Shown here piece by piece: positions 35,311 through 44,340 of a stretch of 64,000 nucleotides of DNA. The position numbers and the translations under genes are program-made. Where the stretch lies: positions 83,967 to 147,966 of the forward strand of contig JAJECA010000003.1 in NCBI GenBank assembly GCA_022822265.1, in the 5' to 3' direction. Position 1 is the stretch's first letter; every line of letters begins with the position of its first letter. Source of the DNA: Acidimicrobiia bacterium. Its GTDB lineage: Bacteria > Actinomycetota > Acidimicrobiia > Acidimicrobiales > Bin134. The notes beneath the pieces are model-generated. The model was given only the letters and a program-made list of their open reading frames with translations, ran no database searches and was not told where the DNA came from.

Positions 35311-36132
35311 TCAGCGACTTGTTTTTCTGAGGGCGAGCATTTGGGCGCGGTAGGCGTTGAGGTCTTGGGCCATGCCCAGGGCCGGGGAACTGGCGGTGAT
35401 GTTGGTCGGGTCGATGTCGGCGTCTCGGGCGGCGGCTTTGATGCGGCGGGTGACGGTGTTGGGCGAGAAGTCGAAGACGCGCTGGCCGCCATCGGCGTCA
35501 GGGGGTCGTATGAGGGCAAGCGCTTGGGCGGTGAACTCGGAGATGGGCGCGAGGTCTTGTTGGCCGGCGGTGGGGTGCGGGACGCGGACTTGGCCGCCCC
35601 CGCCGTGTTCGAACACGTCCACGTCCCCCCATCTGAGGGCGAGAATCTGGGAGCAGCGCAGGGATGCCTCGTGGGCGACGGCGATCATGGCGATGTCGAT
35701 GTCGCCGCGGCGTTGGGCTTGGCCGGGAGTCTCCAATCGCCTTCCGGGCTGGTTGCGGCGAGGCTTGTGGGCGTTGTCGGCGATCTGGCGGATCTGGTGC
35801 CACCGCAGCGGGTCGGGCGGTTCGGGGGCTCTGCCTCGGTCGGCGGCCTGGCCAGCCAGCAAGTCCAGCAATCGGAGCACCTCGGGGTCGTGGGCCGGGT
35901 TGGCGCCGGGCAACTCCCGATGCCAGTGGGCCACCGCGGAGTGGTAGGAGCGAAGGGTGCCGGGCTGCTTGTCCTGTTCGGCCAGCACGGTCAGCCACTG
36001 CTGTAGGTCGCCGGGCCGGGCGGGGAACACCGCCAACCCCCGGCCCGATGCCCACGAGCGCCAGTTCCTCTGGCCGGTGCGGTAGGCCCTGCGGGTACTC
36101 GCCGACAGCCCGGCCGCCACGCTCTCGACCAT
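35311..36132 (-). pseudogene. catalytically dead tyrosine recombinase remnant
   Basis: A 273-residue protein with the SAM-like N-terminal domain of tyrosine recombinases (STRRAYRTGQRNW) and the first catalytic Arg region (EASLRCSQILALRW). Where relatives read G-H-S-x-R-V-G-MA, this one reads ASSPALGMAQDL, so the catalytic His and second Arg are gone. The chain ends before the GRW and Tyr boxes. It is upstream of mntA-hepT on the same strand. Either a decayed integrase or a DNA-binding protein that has lost catalysis. Confidence 0.65.
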
Positions 36133-36511
36133 CAGCCGGCCACCGGCCCCACGACGGCGGGCGGGCCAATGCCGCCGCAGCCAGCCCAGCGGCCAGCAGC
36201 GCCGCCAGGCGGGCTCGGGGCAGCAGGGCGTGGGACTCGGGGATCCACGGCCCTTGATGTAGCGGAATGGCGCGGCTCAGGCCGAATCAGAGCGGGCGGC
36301 CACAACGGCGGGCGGGTGGCTGCTCGGGCGGTGTTGCCGCGGGGTGCGGTCGGCCGCCGGACGGCCGGAGTTCGCGGCGTCCCGCCGCGCCTTGGCATCA
36401 ACGACGGGCCAAGGAGCCGGGCAGGCCGCGGCGGAGACCCTTGGGAATGCCCAGGCTGACCGGTCGCTTGTCGGGTGGGGTTTTCGGCTTGTTTGGGGGG
36501 TTTGGGGACGG
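36133..36511. other. intergenic region before the secretion operon
   Basis: About 380 bases. Long open frames on both strands are high-GC shadows. It becomes G/T-rich towards the promoter cluster at 36512. Nothing else recognised. Confidence 0.45.
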
Positions 36512-36590
36512 TTGCGACCGGTTTGGGGGATTTGCGACCGGTGGGGTGGGGGGTTTGCGACCGGTTGCGACCGGTGGGGTTGGGGATTGT
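36512..36590 (+). promoter_or_regulatory. fourfold TTGCGACCGG promoter of the secretion operon, copy h
   Basis: Decamers at 36512-36521, 36532-36541, 36555-36564 and 36565-36574, the last two in tandem. The -10-like GATTGT is at 36585-36590 and GTG at 36598 in the leaderless position. This is the most repeat-rich copy and drives the largest operon. Confidence 0.75.
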
Positions 36591-36597
36591 GGCGGCC

Positions 36598-36975
36598 GTG
36601 ACTGCGAAGCCCGTTTTCCGTGCGTCTTTCGGCGATCTGCTGCGGCAGGTGTCGGAGGTGAAGCAGAGCCTCTCGCGCCCGGCCGCCGAGCCGCCTTCGG
36701 CGGTGGAGCGTCCGGGTCGGGTGGGGGCTGATCCGTTCAGCGTGGGCGGGGTGGTCGGGCTGGCGGCTGCAGCGGCTGTCGCGGCCGGCGGGTCGATCTG
36801 CGTGGCCGACTGGCGCCTCGATGTGGAGGTTCCCCCAGCGGCGCGCCGCCGCCGGCTGCACCGGGCGGGGGGCTGCGAGGGCTGGTCGTTCGACGGCGAC
36901 CGCCTGGTGCGGGACCCGGCCGGGCCGGACATCGCGGTCATCGACGGCACTTGGAAGGGAGATTTCGATGTTTGA
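36598..36975 (+). CDS. small single-span membrane protein, first gene of the T4SS operon
   Basis: A 125-residue protein from GTG 36598. A helical N-terminal part is followed by one membrane segment near residues 48-65 (VGGVVGLAAAAAVAAGG) and an external or internal domain of 60 residues with DWRLDVEV and a GDFDV end. No family recognised. Its place before the VirB2/VirB4-like genes suggests a secretion accessory. Confidence 0.6.
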   Translation: MTAKPVFRASFGDLLRQVSEVKQSLSRPAAEPPSAVERPGRVGADPFSVGGVVGLAAAAAVAAGGSICVADWRLDVEVPPAARRRRLHRAGGCEGWSFDGDRLVRDPAGPDIAVIDGTWKGDFDV

Positions 36976-37243
36976 GGACATTGGCACCTGGCTCACCCAG
37001 ATTCGGATTCTGGCGGCGCTGGCGTTTTTGGCGGTGATCGCGACGCTGGCGGTGGTGACGGCGTGGAAGACGAAATCGACTCCGGCGACCATCGGGGTGA
37101 TCGTGGCCGGCGCGGTGGCGCTGGCGATGTTGGCGCAGCTCGATGTGATCTCGGGGAAGGTCAGCGACGAGATCGACGGGTCGAACAAGACCACCGTCGA
37201 CACCGGCGGGATGGAGATCATCTCGGAGTTCGGGGGCGGCTGA
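36968..37243 (+). CDS. VirB2-like two-span membrane protein
   Basis: A 91-residue protein overlapping the previous gene by eight bases. Two hydrophobic helices (ILAALAFLAVIATLAVV near 13-29; TIGVIVAGAVALAMLAQL near 41-58) and a short polar C-terminus give the size and topology of VirB2/TrbC-like pilin subunits and of small Gram-positive T4SS membrane proteins. It lies directly before the VirB3/VirB4 gene, the usual order. Cleavage of a signal is not evident. Confidence 0.5.
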   Translation: MFEDIGTWLTQIRILAALAFLAVIATLAVVTAWKTKSTPATIGVIVAGAVALAMLAQLDVISGKVSDEIDGSNKTTVDTGGMEIISEFGGG

Positions 37244-40038
37244 TGTCGGATCAGCAGACCATCAAGTCGTTCACCGCTCCGAGGCGCCGTCCGACGGAGA
37301 TCGGGCGCATTCCGGGGTTGACGCTGCCGTGGCAGTTCACGCTGGCGCAGTTCGCGGTGGGCGCGTTCGGGTTGTTGCTGGCGGTGGTGATGCTGAGCGC
37401 GGGCGCGCCGGTTTGGACGGTGTTGCCGGTGGTGGTTTTGACGCTGGTGGCGGGCCGGGCGATCCGCAGGGTCCGCATCGACGACCGGCCGCTGTTGGCC
37501 GGGCTGGCCGGCTGGGTCCGGTTCGTGACGGGCCGGGCGACCAGGGAGAGGCTGGTGCCCCGCACGGCCGACGCGGTGGTCGACAACGTTCTGGTGGGGT
37601 CGGACCATTCGCAGTGGCTGTTGTTCAGCGTGGCCCCGGCATCGTACGGGGCGCTGGACGGCACGCCCGACAAGCTCGCCGCGCTGGGCGCGGTGCAGCG
37701 TTTGGCGGCGTCGGTGGGAGCGGAGCGTTTCCGCCTGTTCTCCACGGTGGACGCGCTCGGGGCCGACGAGGTGACCGAGCAGATGGCCAAGGTGTCTGAG
37801 GCTGGGACGTGGGACCGGGAGCTGGCCGCGGAGCACGACCGGCTCAGCGGCATGGAGCTGGCCGACCGGGCGTTCTGGCTGATGGTTTTGTGCGGCGACG
37901 CCGCGCCCCGCAGCGACGAGGGCGGCTGGTGGGCCGCTGTGGCGGCGATGGCAGGTTGGCGCCCGCCGGCGCGCGCCAGCTGGGTGGACCGGCCCGCGAT
38001 GGCCGACCGGTCCGAGGCGATAGTCGCCCGGGCGGGATCGGCGGTGGCGCTTCGGCCCGCGACGGCAGCCGAGGCCCGGTGGCTCTTGGACCGGATCGCG
38101 GTGGGCGCCGCGCACCGCCGGGGCGTGCGGGCCGAGGACGACTACCCGCACCTGATGCTGGAGCCGCACCCCGACGCGGTGACGGTGGGCCGCGGCGTCA
38201 CAGAGGGCGCGTCGGCGTGGCGGGCGGGCGACGCCGAGTGGTCAGAGCCCCTCCAGCGCATAGCGGTGGCCCGCACCGGGACGCAGACCGTCGCCCACAT
38301 CTCAGCGGTGGTGTCGCAGCTGCCTGACGCCTGGATGGTGCCCGGCGGCGGCGAGCTTTTGTGGGCGGTGGACTCTTTGGCCGAGCCGTGGGAGTGGCTG
38401 ATCGACGCGGAGGTGGTGCCCAACCAGACAGCGGTGGCAAAGACCCGCAACCAGCACCGCCGGCTCCAGAACCAATACGACGAGTACGGCGGCGACCCCG
38501 CAGGCGCGCCGCCCGATTTGCAGGCGGCGTCCGAGCAGATCGAGGCGCAGCGCCAGGCGCTGGTGGACACCCGCAGCGACGAGTTCGTGGTCACCGTGGT
38601 GCTCACCACAGCGCTGGCCGCCGCCGGCGACACAGACGAAGACATCGAGCAGGCCGCCGAGCGGCTCAACGCCCGCCTGGAGCGCCTCGCAGGCCTCGCC
38701 GCCCGGGGCGACGTGAGGATCGCGGCCCCGTCGGGCGACCAGCTCTCGGCCCGGCGGCTGTGGCTGCCCCGCAAGCATCGGGCGCCGGTCAGCCGCGACT
38801 ACCGCCAGTTCTTGTTGAGCGACGGGCTGGCCGGGCTGGGCCCGTGTCTGCACTCGGCGGTCGGCGACCCGCAGGGAATGCTGTTGGGCTGGGCCGACGA
38901 CAAGGGCAGCAACGTGCCGGTGCTGTTCGACGCGGCGCTGGGGCCGAGGGGCCAGGCGGTCGGCGCTCAACCCCGGTCGCCGTCGATCGGCATCGCCGGC
39001 AAGCTCGGGTCGGGCAAGTCGGTGCTGGCCAAGCGGCTCATGTGGTCGGCGCTGATGGCCGACGGGGCCCTCGTGGCGGTGGACCGCTCGGAGATGGGCG
39101 AGTACGCGGCTTTCGCCGAAGCGGTGAAGGCCGCCGCCCCCGAGCTCGACGTGGAGATCATCGACGTGCGCGACCCCGAATGCGGGTCGCTGGACCCGAT
39201 GCGGGCCATCCCAGACCCCCGCTTGGCGGCGGACACCGCCACTTTGCTGTTGGGGTTTCTGGGCCGGATCGACCCGCACGGCGCGGCGGCAGCCCGCCTC
39301 GCGCTGGCCGCGGCGGACAGCCCGGGCATGCCGCTGGGCGACCTCGCCCGCGCCGCGGCGTCCGGCGACGACCGCGCCACAGGCGAGCTCGCCGTGCTCG
39401 AAGCCCAAGCCGCCGCTTTGGCCGCCCACCCCGTGGGCGGCGTTTTGTTCGACGCCAAGCGGCCCCCCGCCAATTTGAGCGCCGATCTGGTGGTGCTGTG
39501 GGCGCCGGGGCTGGCTTTGAACCCGCAGCCCGACACGCCCGCCGAGGTGGCCGCCAGCGCCGCGGTGCTGGGCATGATGCTGACCGGAAGGGCGATCACC
39601 TTCGCGTCCGCCGACCGGTTCGCCGCTTTGCTGCTGGACGAAGCGTGGTCTTTGCTGGGCGACCACCGGGCCCGCTCGGTGGTCGTCGAGGGGCTCAGGG
39701 ACGGGCGCAAGCACAACGCCGGGATCTGGCTGGCGTCGCAGTCGCCGTCTGACTTCGCCGCCTCGCCCGAGCTGAGCGAGCTTTTGGGCTATGTGGCCTG
39801 CTTCGGCGTGGCCAACGAGGAAGCGGCCGCGGCTGCGGCCCGCCTCGCCGGGGTGGACCCCGCCCTGGCCGCCCGGCTGCTGATGGGCCTGCCGACCGGG
39901 ACCATGCTGTGGCGGGACCTGTACGGCCGCACCGGCCTCGTCGAGGTCGCGCTGCCCGCCGACCCACTGGCCGCCGCCGCCATCGACACGACCCCAACCA
40001 GCCGGCACGACCCCGAGCCGGCCCTTGTGGCCGGGTAG
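37243..40038 (+). CDS. VirB3-VirB4-like T4SS ATPase
   Basis: A 931-residue protein starting in a TGATG overlap. Residues 25-80 contain two membrane helices like VirB3/PrgI, fused to the ATPase. The motor has Walker A (GIAGKLGSGKS) near residue 586, Walker B (LLLDEAWSLL) near 798, and the VirB4 downstream block (GLRDGRKHNAGIWLASQ). VirB4 proteins power assembly and substrate passage at the inner membrane. It is an essential component of this conjugation system and its best family marker. Confidence 0.85.
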   Translation: MSDQQTIKSFTAPRRRPTEIGRIPGLTLPWQFTLAQFAVGAFGLLLAVVMLSAGAPVWTVLPVVVLTLVAGRAIRRVRIDDRPLLAGLAGWVRFVTGRATRERLVPRTADAVVDNVLVGSDHSQWLLFSVAPASYGALDGTPDKLAALGAVQRLAASVGAERFRLFSTVDALGADEVTEQMAKVSEAGTWDRELAAEHDRLSGMELADRAFWLMVLCGDAAPRSDEGGWWAAVAAMAGWRPPARASWVDRPAMADRSEAIVARAGSAVALRPATAAEARWLLDRIAVGAAHRRGVRAEDDYPHLMLEPHPDAVTVGRGVTEGASAWRAGDAEWSEPLQRIAVARTGTQTVAHISAVVSQLPDAWMVPGGGELLWAVDSLAEPWEWLIDAEVVPNQTAVAKTRNQHRRLQNQYDEYGGDPAGAPPDLQAASEQIEAQRQALVDTRSDEFVVTVVLTTALAAAGDTDEDIEQAAERLNARLERLAGLAARGDVRIAAPSGDQLSARRLWLPRKHRAPVSRDYRQFLLSDGLAGLGPCLHSAVGDPQGMLLGWADDKGSNVPVLFDAALGPRGQAVGAQPRSPSIGIAGKLGSGKSVLAKRLMWSALMADGALVAVDRSEMGEYAAFAEAVKAAAPELDVEIIDVRDPECGSLDPMRAIPDPRLAADTATLLLGFLGRIDPHGAAAARLALAAADSPGMPLGDLARAAASGDDRATGELAVLEAQAAALAAHPVGGVLFDAKRPPANLSADLVVLWAPGLALNPQPDTPAEVAASAAVLGMMLTGRAITFASADRFAALLLDEAWSLLGDHRARSVVVEGLRDGRKHNAGIWLASQSPSDFAASPELSELLGYVACFGVANEEAAAAAARLAGVDPALAARLLMGLPTGTMLWRDLYGRTGLVEVALPADPLAAAAIDTTPTSRHDPEPALVAG

Positions 40039-40042
40039 GGCG

Positions 40043-42595
40043 ATGGCAGGTCCGCGACGGGGCTCGGCTGTCGCCGCCGCAGTAATCGCCGCGGCGGTCG
40101 TGCTGCTGTGGGCCGCGGCGGGCACCGCCGCCGCCCAAGACAGCACAGACGCAGACGCGGGCGCCGAGGCTTACGGCGCGTCGTGGCAGCAGTGGCAGCA
40201 GGCGCTACAGGGGGCCGGCCCGGAGCTGGACGAGCTCGTGGCCGAGTGCGCCGAGCTTTTGGCCGCCAACGACCCCGACTGGGCGGCCAAGGGGTGCGAG
40301 AGCGCGTCTGAGCACTGGGTCGGCGCGCAGTCGGTGACCGAGACGTGGTTCAGCGGCAACAGCACCTCTGCTCAGACCACCTTGGGCGTGCCCATCACCA
40401 ACTACAACGTCTACTTCGACGGCGGCGGCACCTTCAGCGTCCACCGCAAGTTCCTGGGCCAGGCCATCGCCTGGGTCTGGTCCGGAGGCATCGTCGCGCT
40501 GCGCTTCGCCGCGTGGGCGTTCGACTGGGTGTCCGAGGGCCGCCTCACCCAGGTCATCCAGGCGGTGCCCAAGCTGGTGGCCGACACGCTCAACACCGCG
40601 CTGGTGCACGGCCTGCGGCTCAGAGAGGTCGCATTGACCACGCTGGCCATCGCCACGGGCTGGTCGGTCATCCGGGGCCGACACGCCCAGGCGGCGGGAA
40701 ACGCCGGCTTCGCGATCTTGGCGATGGCGGTGTGCGGGCTCATCTTGGCCAACTTCGACGGCTACTACTCCGGCGCGCAGGACACAAAGAACAAGCTCAC
40801 AGCCGCCGTGCTGGAGGGCGCCCACGAGCAGACCCCCGGCGGGTCCGACACCGTGGCGCTCACCTCCCCGCTGATGGACTCGGTGGTGCACCGGCCCTGG
40901 CAGCGCCTCAACTTCGGCCGCGAGCTGCAAGGCCAATGCGAGATCGCGGTCGGCGCCAGCACGCTGCACCGCGCCGCGGGCTCCGGCGACCACTACCCCC
41001 GCAAGCAGATCAAAAAATGCGACCCCGACGGGCCGCTGCTCGACGCGTTCAACCGCAAACCCACCATGGACCGCCTCTTCGGCGGCACGGCCGTGTTGGT
41101 CGGCCATCTCGCCCTGTCGTTTTTGATCCTGTCCACCGCGCTTTTGGCCCTGTCGTCGGAGCTCTTGTTGGCCGGCGCGTTCGGGTTCTTGCCGGTGGTC
41201 GCCGCCGCGGTCGCGTTCCCCGGCGGAAGAAAACTGGTGGAGAGCTGGGTGTCGATGCTGCTCAAGGGCATCACCGGGCTCGCCGCGGGCGTCCTGTTCC
41301 TGCGCCTGGCCGTCGAGGTGCTCGACGCCATCAGCGCCGCCAACGCCGATCTGGGCATGCTCGATCTGTTCGCGGTGATGGCGCTGGTCGCCATCGCGGC
41401 CATCAAGCTCCGCAAGGCGCTGCCCGAGGCGGCCTCCCGCATATCGGGCAACATCGGCGCGAGCCTCTCATCGGCAGGCAGCACCACCGGCGGCGGGGGC
41501 GGGGCCGCGCTGGCCGGCGCAGGGGGCGCAGCCGCGGGCCTGCTCGCCGGTGGCTACCTCTCCGCGCACCTGCTGGGCGGCCAGCCTCCCGCCCGGGCTG
41601 CCCGCCACGCCGCGTCCAAGGCCAGAGCCATCGGATCAGGCGTCGCCGCCGCGGGGGCCACCGGCATCGCCGCCTTCTCCGGCAACGACGGCGGGGGCAG
41701 GCTGTCGTCGATCACCGCCAAGACCAAAGCGGGCGGCGGCGCGGGGCTCGCGGCCGCCGGCGCGACCGGCGGGCTCGCCGCGCTGGGCCAAAAGGTCCAC
41801 GCCCGCCGCCACGCCCAGCAGGCGCTGGCCATGCGCGATCCCAAGAAGATGAGCGAGGCCGACCAGACAGCGGTCGCCGACAGGATGGACCAGGCCGCCC
41901 ACAGCCGCCGCCGCGGCGACCAGCTCATGGCCGCGCAAAGCAAGATGACCCGCCAAGACGCCCTCGACCATCTCGCCCAGTCCCAGCGCAAGGACATCAG
42001 AGAGGCCATCGCGGCGCGCGCCGACAACACCCAGTCGCGCGCCGACCAGCTCGCCATGGACCGCTCACGACGGGTGCGAGCCACAGCCGTGGCCGGCGGT
42101 GCCGTATCAGCGGACGCCGCGCTGGCCCAGCGGCGCACCATCGGCGCGACCCGCCGAGCCGCCGGCCAGCTCGCCGCCGACCAGCCCCGACCCCGGCCCG
42201 CAGCTGACGCCGGCCCGCCTACCGCCGCACAGCCGGACCACCCCAGAACAGACCGCCGCAGCGCCGACGACCCACCGGCCCGGTCCCAGAGCGAGCCCGC
42301 CCCAACCTCAGCCCAAAAGCCCGACCGCCCCACGGCCGACCGCAACGCCGGCAACGATCTGGCACCCGCGCCCCGCGAGCACACCGCCGCAACGAACGAG
42401 CACGCCACAGCGCCGAAGAAACAGGCCAGCGCCGACCGCCAATACGACGACAAGGACCCCCTCCCCGGCCCGCAAGAGCCGGCAAACACCAGCAGGGACC
42501 GCCGACCCGGCACCCGGACGGGCAGAGACACCGAGACGGGCAGGGGCACCGAGGCGGGCGGGGGCACCGAGGCGGGCGAGGGGGCCGGGCAGTGA
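40043..42595 (+). CDS. VirB6/TrbL-like polytopic T4SS protein
   Basis: An 850-residue protein from ATG 40043. A signal-like helix at 10-35 ends in TAAAQD. Then come at least six membrane segments (about 140-165, 200-240, 350-395, 400-420, 445-470 and Gly-rich 485-520). The C-terminal 320 residues are soluble, Ala/Arg/Gln-rich and end in repeats of GT-E-AG. This layout matches VirB6/TrbL-type channel proteins of Gram-positive systems. The order after VirB4 agrees. Confidence 0.7.
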   Translation: MAGPRRGSAVAAAVIAAAVVLLWAAAGTAAAQDSTDADAGAEAYGASWQQWQQALQGAGPELDELVAECAELLAANDPDWAAKGCESASEHWVGAQSVTETWFSGNSTSAQTTLGVPITNYNVYFDGGGTFSVHRKFLGQAIAWVWSGGIVALRFAAWAFDWVSEGRLTQVIQAVPKLVADTLNTALVHGLRLREVALTTLAIATGWSVIRGRHAQAAGNAGFAILAMAVCGLILANFDGYYSGAQDTKNKLTAAVLEGAHEQTPGGSDTVALTSPLMDSVVHRPWQRLNFGRELQGQCEIAVGASTLHRAAGSGDHYPRKQIKKCDPDGPLLDAFNRKPTMDRLFGGTAVLVGHLALSFLILSTALLALSSELLLAGAFGFLPVVAAAVAFPGGRKLVESWVSMLLKGITGLAAGVLFLRLAVEVLDAISAANADLGMLDLFAVMALVAIAAIKLRKALPEAASRISGNIGASLSSAGSTTGGGGGAALAGAGGAAAGLLAGGYLSAHLLGGQPPARAARHAASKARAIGSGVAAAGATGIAAFSGNDGGGRLSSITAKTKAGGGAGLAAAGATGGLAALGQKVHARRHAQQALAMRDPKKMSEADQTAVADRMDQAAHSRRRGDQLMAAQSKMTRQDALDHLAQSQRKDIREAIAARADNTQSRADQLAMDRSRRVRATAVAGGAVSADAALAQRRTIGATRRAAGQLAADQPRPRPAADAGPPTAAQPDHPRTDRRSADDPPARSQSEPAPTSAQKPDRPTADRNAGNDLAPAPREHTAATNEHATAPKKQASADRQYDDKDPLPGPQEPANTSRDRRPGTRTGRDTETGRGTEAGGGTEAGEGAGQ

Positions 42596-44340
42596 GAGCG
42601 AAGAAGGCGTCGAAGCTTTTGGGCAGGGCCCTTCCCCCCAACGCCCAGCTCGCGCTGGGAGGCGTTCGGGCGGCTCGCCGCATCGGGCGGACCGTCCGCC
42701 GGAGGTGGCCGTGGTTCGCCGCGGCAGCGGCGCTGTTGGCGCTCATGGTCGGCGCGGCGTTGGACACCGCCGCGTCGTCGGTGCCGGCCAGCCCTTCCGA
42801 GCAGGCCCGCCGCAGCGGGGCCCCCGCCCAGCTGTTGGCCGCGTACCAGCACACCTCGCGGCTGTGGTGCCATCCCGAGTCCGCAGAGGTGTGGATGGCG
42901 CCTCCAGACGGCGATCCGAAGGGACGGGACTCAAACAGCGGCTGGCGCCGGGTGGACTGGCGGCTGGTGGCCGCCGTCGGCCGGATCGAGTCGGCCCACG
43001 CAGCCGGAGCGGAGATCAACGCGTTCGGGGACGTGTCGCCGTGGATCATCGGCCCGGCGCTCGACGGCACCAACCCCCAGTACGAGGTGGTCGCGGACAC
43101 CGACCGGGGCGCATGGGACCTCGATGTGTCCGGCGACCGTGCGGTCGGGCCGATGCAGATACTCCCTGAGACGATGGCCCGGCTCGGCGCAGACGCCAAC
43201 CGCGATGGAATGGCGGACCCGCACAACGCATGGGACGCGGCGCTGACCGCGGCCCGCCTGCTGTGTTTGGCCGGCCCCGACGCGCGTCAGGCGATACTGG
43301 CGTACAACCGCTCCGAGCAGTACGCGGCCGACGTCACCGCCGAGTACCTGGCGCTGGTAGCGGAATTCGACGAGGACGAGGCGGCGCTTTTGCCCGAGGG
43401 GCTCCCGCTGGGACACGCCGCGGTGCCCGAGGGATCGCCGCTGGAGCGGGCGCAGCCGATGATGGCGTCGGTGGTGGCCCGCTGGGCGGCGCTGGGCGGC
43501 TTCCACGCCGACGTGGAGCCCCACTGCGTGCAGGGCCGGTGCGCGTGGGCGGTGGACGAGGCCCCCGAGATCGTCGAGGCATGGGAGGACGCGCTGGCCG
43601 GCATCGGCGCCGGGGGCCCCATCGCCGCCGACGGCAAAGTTCTGTTCGCCGGGGACACCCGGCGCTGGGCGCAACTGCCCCGACTCGCCGCCGACACCGG
43701 GCTCGGCTGGCCGCTGGCCGTGGACCCGCCGCCGTCGGCGGCGTCCCCGGACATCGCCGGGGCAGTCCCCGAGCACGCGGTCGCACCGCGGTGGTGGTCC
43801 TACCACCTGCCTGCCGGCGACCCGGCATGGACAGATGGGGCACCTGTGGTGGCGCTTCCCGCCGCAACGGGCGCAGTGGTCGCGTCGCCGACCGGCGGCA
43901 GCGCTGTGCCCGCCTCCGAGGGCTGCGTGAGCGTCGCCGACGACGACGGCTGGGCGTGGGAGCTGTGCGGCATCGACCCGCAGGGCCTGGCATACGGCCC
44001 GGTGCGGGCCGGGCAGATGGTCGGGCACGCGACCGGCGAGCCGGTGACAGTAGCGCTGTTGTCGCCCGACGGGCGCCCGGCGTGCCCCGCAGCCGTGTTC
44101 GCCCGTTGGGCCGACGGGCAGTTCTGGTCGCCGCAGGAGATTGACGACGCCTATGCCGCCCCAGACGAGACCGCCGAGGCCGACGAGACCGACGAGGCCG
44201 CCGAGCTGCCCGCGGGGTTCCCTCCCGAGCTGGCTGCCTCGATGGCCGGCCCCGCCGCCGCCCGAACCGAGGGCGGGCAGGCGAGCGGGACGGGACAGGA
44301 GTCCGAGCCGAATCCGATCAGGGAGTGCGACCATGGGTGA
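42592..44340 (+). CDS. VirB1-like lytic transglycosylase with degenerate M23-like C-terminus
   Basis: A 582-residue protein from GTG 42592 (GTGA overlap). One membrane anchor lies near residues 41-60 (WFAAAAALLALMVGA). The SLT domain shows GRIESAH with the catalytic Glu near 131, AVGPMQILPETM near 184 and AILAYNRSEQYAADV near 233. Residues about 420-500 resemble a LytM/M23 fold (GAVVASPTGG, DDGWAWELCGID, GPVRAGQMVGHA) but lack a clear zinc site. It opens the peptidoglycan for the secretion channel, as VirB1 and its Gram-positive counterparts do. Confidence 0.8.
   Translation: MRAKKASKLLGRALPPNAQLALGGVRAARRIGRTVRRRWPWFAAAAALLALMVGAALDTAASSVPASPSEQARRSGAPAQLLAAYQHTSRLWCHPESAEVWMAPPDGDPKGRDSNSGWRRVDWRLVAAVGRIESAHAAGAEINAFGDVSPWIIGPALDGTNPQYEVVADTDRGAWDLDVSGDRAVGPMQILPETMARLGADANRDGMADPHNAWDAALTAARLLCLAGPDARQAILAYNRSEQYAADVTAEYLALVAEFDEDEAALLPEGLPLGHAAVPEGSPLERAQPMMASVVARWAALGGFHADVEPHCVQGRCAWAVDEAPEIVEAWEDALAGIGAGGPIAADGKVLFAGDTRRWAQLPRLAADTGLGWPLAVDPPPSAASPDIAGAVPEHAVAPRWWSYHLPAGDPAWTDGAPVVALPAATGAVVASPTGGSAVPASEGCVSVADDDGWAWELCGIDPQGLAYGPVRAGQMVGHATGEPVTVALLSPDGRPACPAAVFARWADGQFWSPQEIDDAYAAPDETAEADETDEAAELPAGFPPELAASMAGPAAARTEGGQASGTGQESEPNPIRECDHG

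Noticed and set aside
6916..36590. TTGCGACCGG repeats considered as replication iterons
   Set aside because: They are not clustered at one place and stand at a fixed distance before gene starts and an apparent -10, which fits promoters better.
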